From Vesta saturnalis (taxonomy: Eukaryota; Arthropoda; Insecta; Coleoptera; Lampyridae), in assembly GCA_036346205.1 (NCBI GenBank), contig JARFJB010000379.1, positions 2,659,501-2,723,500 on the forward strand: a stretch of DNA of 64,000 nt, in the 5' to 3' direction. Position numbers and translations under genes: made by a program. Below the pieces are notes generated by a model. The model was not told the origin of the DNA, made no database searches, and saw nothing but the letters and a program-made list of their open reading frames with translations. Shown piece after piece: positions 23,029 to 37,100 of the stretch. Every line of letters starts with the position of its first letter. Position 1 is the stretch's first letter.

Positions 23029-25487
23029 GTATATCCACTACTGGTACATGAAGTATTTGTGAGATTGACCAGTAGCTGATAATAGTCATCATCTACTAGG
23101 ACAAACCATATTTTTATGTCCCAGTAACATAATCATTAAATTTTAAGAATATTATATGAGTTTTGTCTAAATTTCTTGTAAAATTAGAGCGCAAATACAT
23201 TAATAAGTGGAGTAAATCCATTTCAACTTACGTTTTACGGAGAGAATGAATTGAATATCGATTTGCCTTATTAGTACTTGCTTAACTAAGGACACTAACA
23301 CAAGTATCAAGAAACAATAACTTTGAAATGTCAATTTTAATTCACTTAGCGTTCTTTTGCCAGAAGTGTGAAGCTTCTGTATTCCACGCTAATGTTTTGC
23401 AACAAACCTCAAATGTTTGGTTTGTGTCAAGCTATGCAGACTTGATCATTTATTGGTGCCGTTATCTTATTATAAGTGAGAGAAATGCATCTTTAGACGC
23501 GAGTGAGAAGTTTGACACATGAGCGTGCGTTTGCACGCGAGTGAGACACTTCTCACGAGTTTAATAATGGCATTTCGCTCACGTGTAATATACGACGTTT
23601 TATCTTACAGGTGCATAGAAAAATTAAGTTGACTCAATCAAATACCTAATACTTATTCGCCTATAAAAATTGTATCGTCGTATGTTGTTATGGTATAAAT
23701 GTTCACTAGGACAAGGTAAAAGATAAACCTGGTTTTTGCACGGCTAGCTCGGCGTGCGGGTGAAGGTCTATTGGGACAAAGCAGTCTCGTCTCCGTAGTT
23801 TACGCTATCTACCAAAGTCGAAATCGGGAAAATGACACAATAGGTTCCGGTAGGCGCCAGGATATTCTAAAAGAACACACCAGGGTGTTTTAAAATGCGA
23901 ATTAAACGACGATACGCAGTGGTCCAAATACCCAACTTACCACACTTACCAAATCGTAACGCTCGTAGCTCCGGTTCCGCAATACTGCTTCACCTGAAAA
24001 GGCTTCAAAATCTGCACCTTAATCTGATCAACTTACCACCGTGCAGCGATATTCAAATTCAATACAAATCTCTAATGTTCCCCTTACGTTAAATTACTCC
24101 CTTAAACAAATCAACATAACACATATTACATAAAAACACAATCAAATTTTATTCTTTCAAGTCGCAAGATCACCAACAGAATGTAAATTACATTACCTAA
24201 GTCACGCAGGCAAATAGGGGATGATCTCTGCTCTATGACAGCGTCGAATACGACTCGTGCAGTCCACTGTATTACTGCTGATCGATGACACGAAGCTGCC
24301 TTCCCCAGGCCTCTATCACGCATTCAACTTGATTTTCAATTAATTTACAATGATGTCTCGTAACTTATTGAAGCAGCATTAACTATTTTAAATCCCTCTA
24401 ATAATTTCCTTTAACTCAAAGTTGATAAGGTTCGGCAAACAAACAAAAAAACACTCAGCACATCGTTTTACATAATCTTAAACAGTACGTGTGGGTGGGT
24501 GTTCGGTCACTACGTTCACTTAACTCTTAGGAATGGGGTTCTCTAATTATATCTCGTTAATCACGAAAATTCAATAGTCCTCAGGTTCGCACTACAAGAA
24601 AACACGAACCAAATTTCTATCATAAACGCACTCGAAGATGCCGTTATTCTCTAATAAACTAAATTAATGCGCGAGCCCGGTTGAAATGTTACACAAAAAA
24701 TATCCCAAACTTGGTTATATTCGACTAGTCTTGCAAGTCCTCAACGCTATTCCCTTAACTTTCACTAGGAGCTCGCACAATGATGAAACCCCAATTCCGA
24801 TAATTCGACGACTTCCCTACACGCAGGACTTTACGCTTCAAAAGCTTAAGACAGACACTCTCCCATTCAAAATTACTTTCTCGCCATATTAAAAAAACGC
24901 TCCCCTCCATACAACTTCTTTCAAACAAACCAACCAACCATTTTAATTTTAAAAGTTCCACCCCCCTAAATTTACGATGATCTCCCGATTTAAGGCGAAG
25001 AAGCTGCCCGTCTGCACTTTCCTTCGACCCGACACAGAAATGTTATTGCAAAGGTACAACCAATCGCCCATCCCTATTACTTACACGGATGAAAACCAAC
25101 ATTCCGACTCTCCAACTGTTCCTCTACACGAATGCGACAGTACGGCACCAACGCGATAACAACGCTTCTTTGTAATGAAACTTAAAAAAAATCAAATGAA
25201 TTTATCTCAATAGAACTTCACATATGATTCGGGCAATAAACTGAAGATTGTACTTAAAATTCCAAAAAAAAAAACTACATTGACTTTTCTTAATGAAAAT
25301 TACGTAACTACACCAAAAAAAAACGAAATTCCTTAATGCACATTACACATTCCTAAAATTCCTTTACATACAGCGTGACCCATTCAAGCAAAACATTCAT
25401 TATCTACAGTAGGCTCTTAAACAAAAAAAAATATATACGGAATCTAACTAAGTGAATAAAATTACAAACAAAATTATCCAATACGTA
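23029..25487. other. Non-coding; strong C-over-G skew from ~23.9 kb
   Basis: No gene is identified. From about 23930 to 25480 the + strand is visibly rich in C and poor in G. Open frames at 24686-24892 and 24977-25159 exist but match no family known to me. A CAGGGTGTTTTAAAA phrase at 23882 is an isolated transposon-end-like motif. Confidence 0.45.
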
Positions 25488-25489
25488 TA

Positions 25490-27799
25490 CAGGGTGTTCA
25501 AAATACCCTGACAATGTATCATTTTTCCTGGTTACCAACGATTGCCATAGTTATTCACAATTTTCATTGGTTTGCGCGAAATTAATAAAAATGAATTTTA
25601 ATTAAAACTGACTACTATCAAACTTACTCACTTGTGATTACTTTAGCGCACTTGTGAATAATATTTGATTTCTGTAACCGAAAACAATGGTCTAAGGCAC
25701 CTCAATAACTACACCTATAAGATAGACTACCCATATTATTCTTGTTAACTAAATTTAAAGAAAAACTTACACAACGATTTGGAAAAAAATAAATGTGGAT
25801 AATTTGGTGTATTTAGAAAATTTTTTATATCTTGCATTTTTGCATAAAACTTACGGATTTGAAATTAAAAAAATAAAATGTAAATCATTGGGCGTCGGGA
25901 CGGGGAATTTTATTTTAGAAAAATAATCTACTTAGCTGCTGTCAAACACAGTTTTATTTTGTACTAAATTAGTTAAATTTTTTTCTGAACAATCACATTC
26001 TAATAATAATTTATTAAGCAACATTTTTGGAACTAACCTATCCTCTATTAACGCATAAACTATGAATGAAATCGTTCTTAAAAAATATTATTTAAACATT
26101 GGAACTGAAATAAAAATACAACGTCCTACACCGAAACGACTACATTTTCTACAGCGATGTAATACATACATTTATCCTACGCATCATTGAGTCCTTAATA
26201 CGCTGGAATATGGCAAGATTATTTCTTTTAACGTCACATGATGCAATTATGCGATTTCTCAGGTCTTCGGTATCCTGTACTGGGGTAGTGTAAACTAATT
26301 CTTTCAGATATCCTCAGATACAAAATTCCAAAGGATTTAAATCTGGGGATCGATGCGGCCTAAGATGAGGCCCGCCTCTTCCGATCCAGCTGTTTTCATA
26401 GGTAAGATTTCATTTAAGCTGAAATGTGCTGGGGCGCCATCATGCATGTAATACATGTATCTTCTACTTTGCAGGGGTAAATGTTGTAGTAGAGGAGGCA
26501 ATTCTTCTTCTAGAAAATGAAAATATGACTCACCAGTTAATCTTAAAGGTAAAAAATATGACCCAATTAAATGTTCATCGATAATTCCTATTCAAACGTT
26601 AACGGAAAACTCATATTGATGTCTAGATTCTGTTATTGAATGTGGATTATCTTCAGCCCAAACATGCTTGTTATGATATTTTTGAGTTGCATCTCTTCAG
26701 AAATTAGCTTCGTCCGAAAAGAGAATTTTTGAACAAAAAAAAAGAATGATCGGTACTCATTCGGGAAAAAACCATTCTCGTTTCGAAATCTCTTGATAAG
26801 AGAGCTTGAACCCTCTGTATATGGTAAGGATATAACTATAGTTATTTTAATATCCTCCATACAATTGATAGATCATTTAATTCCTCTACAATTTTCCTGG
26901 TACTTGTCTCAGGTTGTGTGCTTCAATAATTGTTTAGGATAGTAACTTCTAATTTTGGTGTTCCAACTTCGCAGTGTCGGCCGGTATCAAAACGTCTTTT
27001 TTTTTAAGTTCCAGATTCATGTAGTCTTTGATGAAGCCTGGTAAACGTGCTGTGAGAAGGAGATCTACGATTAGGATACGCTTGCGTATAAAGACTACAA
27101 GCTTCCAAGGAATTTCCGTTTGCTCTCTCGCACATAAAATGCATATTTGCCATTTCTGCATTAGTAAAACTAACCATTATTGTTCTTATTGATTTAATTC
27201 AAACTCTACTGCGCAATTAAACAGATCAGATAACAAATATTGGATTGAATTAATCGTAAAATATATTCAAACTACGCTGAGTAATGTCAAATAAAGTAAT
27301 ATTAAAAACGACCTATTAAGTGACGGCAGCCAACTAGATTCTTTTTCTAAGACAAATTTCCCCGTCCGACACGTAATGATTTACATTTCATTTTTTTATT
27401 TCAAATCGGTATGGTTTATGAAAAAAATACAAGAGATGAAAAAGTTTTTAAATAAATCAAACTATCCAAATTTATTTTTTTCCAAGTCATTGCATAAGTT
27501 TTTGTTTAAATGTAGTTTAGTCTATTTCAACTCCTTCCACGTATTCTAAAAAAGTGAAAAAATAAGTAGAAAGTGTGTTTCCATAATAATAATATCTCGA
27601 TTATTTCCGTAGAATTTGCTTATTCCATCACTTTTCTTTTTTAAGATAAAAATAAAAAAAATTATTTTTCCGCCATCTTTGTACCGCGATATCTCCCTAA
27701 TGGTTGACTTTTGTTCCAACGTTTATATAACAAACTACCCTTTGTTTTCAACAAGGAATCGCCCCCTTAAGTTGTTCGTATTTGTTTTGAAACAACCTG
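25490..27799. mobile_element. 2.3 kb mariner-like element with long TIRs
   Basis: The left end is TA then CAGGGTGTTCAAAA (25490); the right end is the inverse of CAGGTTGTTTCAAAA (to 27799, then TA). The inner arms are recognisable at 25855-25925 and 27345-27420 (a shared CCCCGTCC block, AATGATTTACATTT, and ATTTCAAATC) and continue outward to the ends with more divergence. The minus-strand transposase lies between them. Its right boundary is 385 bp upstream of the RCHY1 start codon. Confidence 0.75.
26150..27177 (-). pseudogene. Mariner-like transposase, decayed
   Basis: The ATG at 27177 opens MVSFTNAEMANMHFMCERA, then SLYTQAYPNRRSPSH and TFTRLHQRLHESG, the DUF4817-type N-terminal HTH. Downstream pieces in shifting frames give the catalytic domain: a PHSITESRHQYEFSVNVW segment, GIIDEHLIGSYFLP, YYMHDGAPAHFS (second Asp), then GLILGRIDPQI where PPRSPDLTP is expected, and GYLKELVY. 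The C-terminus is near 26150. A TAA in the KKKR stretch (about 27007) and several frameshifts inactivate it. Confidence 0.8.
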
Positions 27800-27801
27800 T
27801 A

Positions 27802-28183
27802 TATAATCAATAGTCCTTGTAGCAACATTTTGACAAATTCATAGAGCTGACAGCCGACCCTGTTACAGGAAAGACAATACAGAATACTGAATACAGTGTA
27901 AGGTCCTTGTTCACAATGTTCAAATATGCGTAGTTGCTGTATTAATTGCCTATTCTCCATTAAATACTATTTTAGTATTTTATTCGTTTAGAACCTAGCA
28001 TTAATTGTTTCAAGGATGCTCAGCCACGTTTAACAAATTTCACTTAATTTCAATATCACCAACTTCAATGCAATGTCGCAATTTTATTTACACGTTACGC
28101 TCGCTAACTTCACTCCATTTTAAGCAATATGAGGAATTGATCCGAACGTGAAAGTTCCTCTAACTTTTTTTAATTCACATAAA
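27802..28183 (+). promoter_or_regulatory. Upstream region of RCHY1
   Basis: The 380 bp between the mariner-like element and the RCHY1 ATG. No TATA box or clear initiator stands out. The transcription start must lie within it, or the 5' leader begins inside the transposon. Confidence 0.35.
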
Positions 28184-31100
28184 ATGGCAGCTACCCCCAG
28201 AGCAGAAGGTCCTCCAGAAGAAGTAATAAAAGCAATAGGATGTGCTCATTATAAAAGAAAATCAAAATTTGTGGTACGTAAGTAATGTAATTTTAAATTA
28301 ACATTACATTTCAATTAATAATTTCTCTTTTTGATGTTTACCAAAATAGCCACAAAAGAGAAATGTCATGCTTTCTATTTTTGTTTTTCTTTGTTTTTGT
28401 AAAAAAAAAATTATTGTATTAACTTTAAGTTTAATTGATAAATTTGTGTTTGTTTTGTCATCATTTTTCACTTTTTTTTAGACACCTTGTTGTAATAAAG
28501 TATATACATGCCGATTTTGTCATGATGAAAAAGAAGATCACACTGTTAATCGAAAAGAAGTTACTGAATTAATTTGTACTTTATGTGAAACAAGGCAACC
28601 AGTGCAAGCGGAATGTCAAAAATGTGGTATAAGATTCGGAAAGGTATGTATTGACAGTTAAAAATATGTGTATTAAGAAATAAAGTGGTATATTATGATG
28701 TATCGTAAACATTTATGATTGAAAAAATTAATTGAAACAATAGAGGTCAATGTGAGCATGCTATGACATATTTGATCTTTTGATTGGCTTAAATTACAAG
28801 TAATTGTATGTGTATACTAAATAGATTAAGATTTTTTAAAGTCATGATTAAGACTGCAGATTTATTTTACCTAAATTAAGATTCAAATCAATTATTTATA
28901 AAATTTTTGCTTGTTTAACACGTACTTATTATATTTTCGTATATATAAATATGATTACTTTTGAAATTATTTTGTAGAGAATATAATTACAAGATTCTTA
29001 TCATTGATAATTTAAATAAAGTTAGGGAGACATTGTAACAAAGATAATTCTCATTTTTTTCAATTACTTTTACAATCACAAATAATACTATAAGTTCTTC
29101 AGAGAAGTTATGGTTTTTTGTCAGATGAATAAATCTTTGGCACGGAATATTTTGTAGTGGTGGGACACCTAGAATGAAAAATCAATCATTCGATTGTACG
29201 GATATCTCGAGATATTTCGAGTGGTTATGAGAAAATCATTTGAATAGTTTGTTGATCGAAATCAGCGCGCACTCTGTCGTGTTACTTATCATCACATTCA
29301 TTCTTTCCTCTCACTTCCAGCCTTCAACGATCAGATCAAATTATTATTACACTGCAGCTTTGGTCGGAGTCGGCAATGCATGTTTGAGTCACTTACAAAC
29401 CTATCGAACATTTTGTAGCCTGACATACAGGTTATTTTTGCTTGCCCGTGTTTAGTTTGGTAATATCAAAGTGCACATTTCGATTTATTTAAATTTTATT
29501 CAATCACTCGACATCAATGAACATTAAGAATAATTCGTATTCAAGTTTTAATATTTGAAAGGATACGTAGCACAATTCGAAATACAACAGATGTCAGGTT
29601 CAGTATATATGATTAAACAAAAATGTTATGTACAAAATGAAAGAAAACGTTTCTTGCACAGCTTACATTCCACATTGAACTCAAACTATAGATTTTTTTT
29701 TTACCAGTACGGCGACTAATTTTAATTTTTGAAATCGACTTCTTGCACGATTTTTGACTTCAGTGAAACTAAGACAGTTTTATTAGATATAATAATAATT
29801 ATTATTTTTGTATGGCTTTACCATTGCCTACTCTTTTGGCAGTAGCCGCACGTTCAGAGGGGTAAGCGATTAGGTTATCTCAGATGTAATAACATCTGTG
29901 ACTATTGCCAATTGTACCGAGCCGACTTGACAATGCGAAACTTGCGAACTTGTGTTCTCCTGAGAAACGAGAAATTGGCCTGACATTTTTCGAAAAATGA
30001 AATCGTTCGAATGTAAATTTCACTCGAGAGGTGAAGTTTCAATTGTTGAAATCATTCGATTGTGCACATCACTAATATTTTGTCATGGCATTTAAATTGA
30101 GAACCAAGGGTATGAAAAAATTGTGAGAGCTTGTTCGAGCAATTCCTCTTTGTTCGAGAGTGATTGTCCAAATGAAAAAAATATTAAGTGATATTTAAAA
30201 TGCAACGGTGGGCTAGAAATACGGAAATTAATTAATTCGGGACTAAATTAGACTACAGGAAATTTACGATGTGAGTAAATTCTCTCGGGATTATTTCCGG
30301 GATATCGGAGTTTTGAGATAATTATTTTGAACGGAAAATTACGTAAAGTAAAACAGAAGTAATGTTCACTTTTCGTACGGAATTTTACAACAGGAAGTGA
30401 TTGCAGAAGCGGTTTTTGGAACTGGGTCAACTTTTGCACACGATTTTACCAAGCACGTTTATTCTACCTTCCAGGTGTGTCGGTGTGTGTAACTGAAGTC
30501 ATTCATTGAACCAGGGAACCGTCCTACTAGCTACTCTGTGTGTTTGTGTGGGTGTAATGAAGTCACCTAGAGAACAAGAGCAAGCATGTATGTTTGTGTC
30601 GGCACATTAGACTTACTTCCCGTCGGACCAATCCGTTTATGAAGCGGTTACGGGCTTACTTCTCGCCTTCACGCTTTCGCCCGTGTATTGTGTGGTGTAA
30701 GTGTTGTTTAAAACAACTTGCGTGTGGGCGATATTCGGCACTAAGTTAAAGCTGGCCGGAAGCGAGTCAGGTCACTACTGGACATGCACAAAGTGAGAGA
30801 GTCTGAATAAATGAGAAGGAAAAATAAATAAATGTATCGGAATCGGAATGAATCGCTGCCTGAGATAAACTCGGGGATAAAATAAAATGTCTGATGGTCT
30901 CGCGGGATAAAATCTGACTGAATCTCTGAGCCACAATCATGGATGCCCAGCATACATACATACATTACGTATGTATGCATGGAGGGATTAAGTATGAGTG
31001 TGGTTAGGATAGGATCGGAAGGAACTGAGTTAGGGTTCTGAGGGGGGAAATGCTACACCAGCATTCGCGTAAATAACCGCACATGGTGTGCGTATACGCA

Positions 31101-34100
31101 GTGGCCATGCCACTACATGTATCTGTCGGCAGGAAAAAGGAAAGGTTACGTATTTCATTCCCTCCCCAAGGGGGAGGGCGGGCTGTTTGAGCTTTCCAAG
31201 CTCCTTCGCCACAATCATGGATTGCCAGCATACATACATACATTACGTATATATGCATGGTGGGATTAAGGATGGGAAGGAACGGAGTTAGGGTTCTGAG
31301 GGGGAAAATACTACCCCAACATTCGCCTAAATAGCCGCTCATGGTGTGCATATACGCAGTGACCATTCCGCTACATGTGTATGAGGAAAACTCCCTGAAA
31401 AAACCTCATACAAGGTAGACGGTAATGGGAATCGAACCCATTACCTCTCGAATGCTAAGCAAGTTGTGTTACCACTACTTTACCAGCCCGGTGTCTATCT
31501 ACAGCGGAAATCGTGGTTTTATACAAATTTAGTGGTGGGAGTCGGTGACTACGGCCATGACGTAAACCTCTTTGTGAGCCGTCCGTGGATAGTGGTGAGC
31601 TCAGGTGCAGAAATCTTTCGACGGTTTCTATTTACAATAGAGGGAATTAAAAAATTAATTATTGATTATTTCTGGTCTGTAAACCATCAAGATAATTCCA
31701 CAATTTGTACCGTAAACTTACCTTATTATTTTCATATTGGAAAGGCTTATTGATTGTGTAGTCATGCATTCCACCAGTTGTTTTATAGATTTGACGAAGA
31801 CATTTGTTTTGTGTGACAACTTTATAAAAATGTTAACCTGCCCTTAAAAAGTAATTTGACGTACATCTTAACCTCATGTGGTATACACAAATTTGATTTA
31901 AACTTAAACCTATTTTCCAAGAAACATGTTTCTTGCAAGGTTGCACCATCTTCAGACTAACAGTGTTATTGACCCATGTATGTAATACCTAAAATATTTT
32001 TAGTTACTCTGGTTCATAGGTAGCAAACATGTATGAAAGATCTTTTTCCTGGTTTTGACAAATCTCTTGTAGCTATAATGCATGCAATAATTAGGGCTGA
32101 GTACTTCACTGCTGCACATTTAAATTATTATCTACTGTTGCGGAAGTAACTGTAATAGTAATTTATACATCTAGCCTGTAGGGCTAGCTTTTACTTCTGT
32201 GGTGCAAATAAATTTTTTACATGACTGTGTATAATATAAGCGAAAACAATGAAAATTCACTTTAATAATCTTTTTGTAGTAATTGATATCATAAATGATA
32301 CAACTACCTTTGATGTGATATGCAATCTTTTGTTTTTATTGATATTTCTATTTGTGTAGGTAGTTTCTACCAATGCCGGATTTGGTAGACCACCTTAAAT
32401 CTAGGTACAAATATGTATATGTTCATAGAAGCGGTCGGGATATCCGACATAGATTATCTATGTTGTTTTTATAATGTTGCCTATTTTCCATGTAACTACG
32501 CCCATTTTCACCACACGACCCTGCCCATCCGCGTGGCGTATGCTGAATGGAGGCCTAAGTATCTGTAATTTTATGACGAGAAATGAATTTTTAAATAGGA
32601 TTCTAATAAAGGGGGCTCCATACCATCTCATAGGACAGCGAAAGGGTTCCGGAACTTGTTCTCAAGTCTTAGCCCCTTACAGGGCCCCCTTGTTTGTTAT
32701 GGCGGAAAAACTTAGAATTTGAAATAGTATTATATTAATGGGACCCCATGCTAGTTCGTAGGTCTCTGAAACTGCTCCGCAACTTGTCCCCTTGTCGAGG
32801 CCCCCTTGTTTGCATAGCAGAAAAACTTAAAATTTGAAATGGTATCTCATAATAATAAGGACATCATACTATCTTATAGGACACCGCAAGAACTCCGAAA
32901 TTTGTTCTCAGGTCTTAGCCCTATGCAGAGTCGCCGTGTTTGTTATGGAGGGAAAACTTAAAAATATAGGACTTCACTGGGACTCCTAAACTTGTTACAT
33001 AGTCTTGTTTCCGTGGGCTTTCCGCAATTTTGTTTGCACCATTTTGTTTCCGGGTCCTGACTCCATCTAGTTGTACATTTTAAAAGTAGATGGTTTCCGA
33101 GTCGTGGTTCCACCTAGTGGTATATTTTAAAAGTGGTAATTGTTGTGGAGGAAAATCTTGATATTTGAAACAGTATTCTAATACTGGAGTTTCATACCAA
33201 CTCATATGACACCGTTAAGGTTTAAAAACTTAGCGTGTTAGACCCTACAGGGCCCTCAGCAGTTTTTCCCCGAGGTTAAAATCAACTTTCACACGACACG
33301 GGTATAAAATCCTTGTAGTTTAAAAGACTTACATTAAAGATTAAAATAAATTTGGAAATTCATGGTGTTCAAAGAAGGTTACCCAAGATAGATCTGAATA
33401 AACATCAGACGGCTCAACAGATTGACGTAACTAATGAAATATGTAATTGTGCAAACACTGTAAACCCATAAATAAACAATAGAATCACGCAACCAGAAAC
33501 AAAATAAACTAACCAACAAGCCACTGCAAACACCAAACACGCAAGAAAAACATCGACTGGACTATTTTTAAAACTAGTGGATGCGCAGATTTGAAATTTG
33601 AAATGACACTATATTATTTGTTCTGGGTTTTGAATTTCCACAGTTGTTCGTTTCAAATAAAAGTATCATACATTGTGTAAGGTGTTATTTAAAATAACTA
33701 CCTTCGATTAATTGTCTATGAAACTCTTCATCTAATCCATCACCAGAAAAATTCCCATTACTTATTTTCAGTTTAAAATAACAATTACTCTTAAGGCGAG
33801 GCTTTACCGTTTGAAGCGTTGCGACTTTCGCGCTTCAAACGGAATAATTTGGGTAGCGTAGTGGGAGAAAAGCCGAGCGCATCCGATGCGAGTCAGTCTC
33901 GCCTTGACTTCCTACCTCCAAAAAAGAGTGTGCGATCATCGAACTTACGTCGCGCCCTGTCTATGCTTTACTATTACCTCACTATCACTACGTTATGTTT
34001 CTCAGAAATACGTCTGAATTGGTACTTGCGATTTACGCACATGATGCGAATGGCAGAATTATGCTCTAAAACAGTGAATTCAATTGCATCAAAACTTTGT

Positions 34101-37100
34101 GATAAGCGAGAATCGTATAAAACTTTTCGGTAACATACTGCGATTTGCAGTGATTAGCAAATAAAGTAAACGCTTTAAGAAATATGGCAAATTACGACTA
34201 TCAGCTAACAAAAAAAAAATCTAATGCCGATTTGGGTCTGGCTAGATAGCGGTAAGTAAACATGTAGTAGACAAATACACAATTTACCGGGTCTCAACAG
34301 AAACCTTATAGCTTCTTTATGTGCGATTCGATTCAATTGAAATTTACGGAAATCTGCACCCTACGGTCCTCGACGGATGATTGAAAAAATTGATCGCATA
34401 AAAGCGCGTCAACAATCATATCGAAGTACCGGTGATTATGAGAAAATTACTGGAAAACAATCTGCGATGTGGAGTGTACACTGCGATCAAGAAGAGGTAT
34501 GCTTTGGTACAAGAAAATAGTGCCAACCGAATTAATGAAGAAAGACAATTAGCACTAGATATAAAAAAAATGTCCAAGCACGTGTTTGGCGACATGCAAG
34601 TTGTAAAGAACGAAGTGTCGGGTGCCTAATTTTTCAATTAATTTATTTCTCTTTTAATACCCAAATTTAATTAAAGACTAGCATAATTACACGGAAGATC
34701 TGAAACTGTGGAATGTACGAAGACATTGAAAGAGTGGTGAATCTTACTGCACTACGTCTCCAGTTTAATTTATAATGTGAATAACAATCTAGTTGAGCGC
34801 TATAATTCCGTCGTAATCAAATTTTTCGTCGGAAAGCGATGTAACTTTATACAACGCGACTCTTATCAGGCAAGATGTGAGGCCTCATTCCTATCATTCA
34901 ATGACAAATACAAGCTGTACCAAAGTGTACATAAAGAATTTACAAAAAAAGTCCCAGCCATACAGTGAATAATACGTCCACAAAAAAAAAATTATACGCA
35001 AAAGATATGCATGCAGGCGTATATTATTCAATAACAACAAATATAAACGATCATCACATCACGCCAATCGTCTGCAGATGCTGATTACGATCGTAACGAT
35101 TTAGGGATTGATGATATGGACCAGCACGAATTTAATACGAAAACTGTATAAAAACCAGCAGGAAATTAGAAATTTAGTGCCTCAAATAATAAATAAAAGC
35201 GACTCAAAATTGTAGCATGACGAAAGGATCAAGCGAATTACCGCCTCAAATTTCGGTCGTATTTGTCGTGTCAAAGAAAAACACCTCTTTAGTAACACCA
35301 CTTTACAATAAATTCGGTAGAACTGAGCACACTTGCTGGGGCAAAGAAAAGGAGGGCACTGCTCGGCAACAACTGTAGAGGGATTTCAACATCACTATTC
35401 AAGACTATGGTTTCTTTGTTCACCCTTCTATTCCATTTCTAGGAGCACGTCCTGATGGTTTAGTTGATGAAGATGGAATTGTTGAAATAAAATCTGCAAT
35501 GAAATCAGCATCACTCGCGCTTCTGGAAGGTTGCCAGAAAAAGTACATAACTTGTTGCGCCATACAATCAGAAATTAGTTTTGATAAAACAGACCATTAT
35601 TACTATCAAGTACAAGGACAGCTTGAGGTAACAGGAAGATCTTATTGCTTATTTGTTATATGGACTAAATTTTGCGCCTGATGGTTGTCCGGATTTTTAG
35701 TTGTACCCCGTTATACTACAAGTTGACTTTGCAAACTGTAAGCTATCCAAATCAGCATTTTAGATTTCAATTTTAAATCTTGTTTCTATATCTAAGATGT
35801 TGGCAGAAGCTGTTTTCAAATCAACATCACACTTTCATCTTGTTTTTGTATCTAGAATCCTCTAATTGAAACTGGTTCGGATTGAAATTATAAATCTAAG
35901 GCCCTTTTGACAGGGGCTAATTTCAAATCAACCTCTTAGACTTGAATTTTAAATCTTGTTTCTATATTTAAGATGTTTTGATAGAGACTGGTTTCAGATC
36001 AACATCTTAAAATTTCTAATATTATTTAGCGTTTTAATAATTGGGAAGCTATTAAAATCTGTTCATGGATTTGTTTTTAAACGTATTAATAAGTACTACG
36101 CGGCCTTGATATTAGTTAAAATAAAAAATGAGTGTATTATTAAAATTGGAAATAAAAGTGAACTGGATCCAGCATCTTGAACAAACTGTACGAGTTGAGA
36201 ACCAACTCAGACGTAAATGGAGTTTAGGCCAATCCTAAGCTGTTAGAAATAATGATTTGATGCTAGAAATGCTGCTCGAACACTGTGTTGTTTAAATCTG
36301 TGTCTTTTTAACCGGTATCTTGGGAGAACTTCCCTGGTCAGAAGTGTCCTTTTACCGTGGGGTTGATATCTTGAAAATAAGCCTATGCTAAACGCATTAC
36401 CAGCAACCGGGTATTCTTTTGTGTTTCCGTCATCTTGCTTGCTTGCGCCATCATGTTTCCGAGTGCCTTTTTGGTTTTCCGTCATCTTGTTTCCGTGTGC
36501 CTTTTTGGCTTTCAGCCGTTTTGTTTACGCCATGAAATTTATTTCTAGATCTAAGACTTTCAATAAAATTAATGCGAAAAATTGGGGAGTGTAGATTTTC
36601 TGTGTGTTTCGAGGACTGAAACCTCCTTTTGACAGGGGGTAGCTTTTGAGCTCGAAACCTGCAACTCGGGCGTGCTCTCCCTTTCTGCATCTAAAATCCT
36701 TTTGGTGTATATTGCACGTTGTTTCCGCATCTAAAGTACTTTTGGCAGAAACTCATTTCAAGTTAACATCTTAGACTTGCATCTTGTTTTGTATCTAGGA
36801 TCCTCTGACTGAAACTGGTTTCAGGTCAGTATACTGATAAGTCGAATGAGGTTCTCAGGTTGAAATGAACACTAATACAATAAACCCTTGGTAAATAATA
36901 GAATATAAATATACACCGCGATCAAAAATATCTAACACAGCTGCTCTTATGAAAAATGACGTTAGTAACCAATTGCCGCACCGCATATCAAAGGACACCT
37001 TTGATAAACAATTAATATAACCTCTAATAATTCTGTTCAATAATGTTTGTATTGTGCAGTACCATACGAGAGGCGGCAAAAGGCGACTAAAATCATGTTT

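Noticed and set aside
30741..31366. Overlapping 79-120 codon frames
   Set aside because: They translate the duplicated SINE body; similarity between them is repeat similarity.
31421..31491. A tRNA gene on the minus strand
   Set aside because: The A and B boxes are good, but the acceptor stem does not close and it continues into a SINE body.
31895..31965. Third hammerhead-like motif (CTGAAGATGG ... AGAAAC, minus strand)
   Set aside because: Stem II (TGCAA/TTGCA) is not positioned directly between the two core segments, and extra bases break the core.
36243..36690. Open frames on both strands
   Set aside because: They arise from the GTTTCCG-type tandem repeat.
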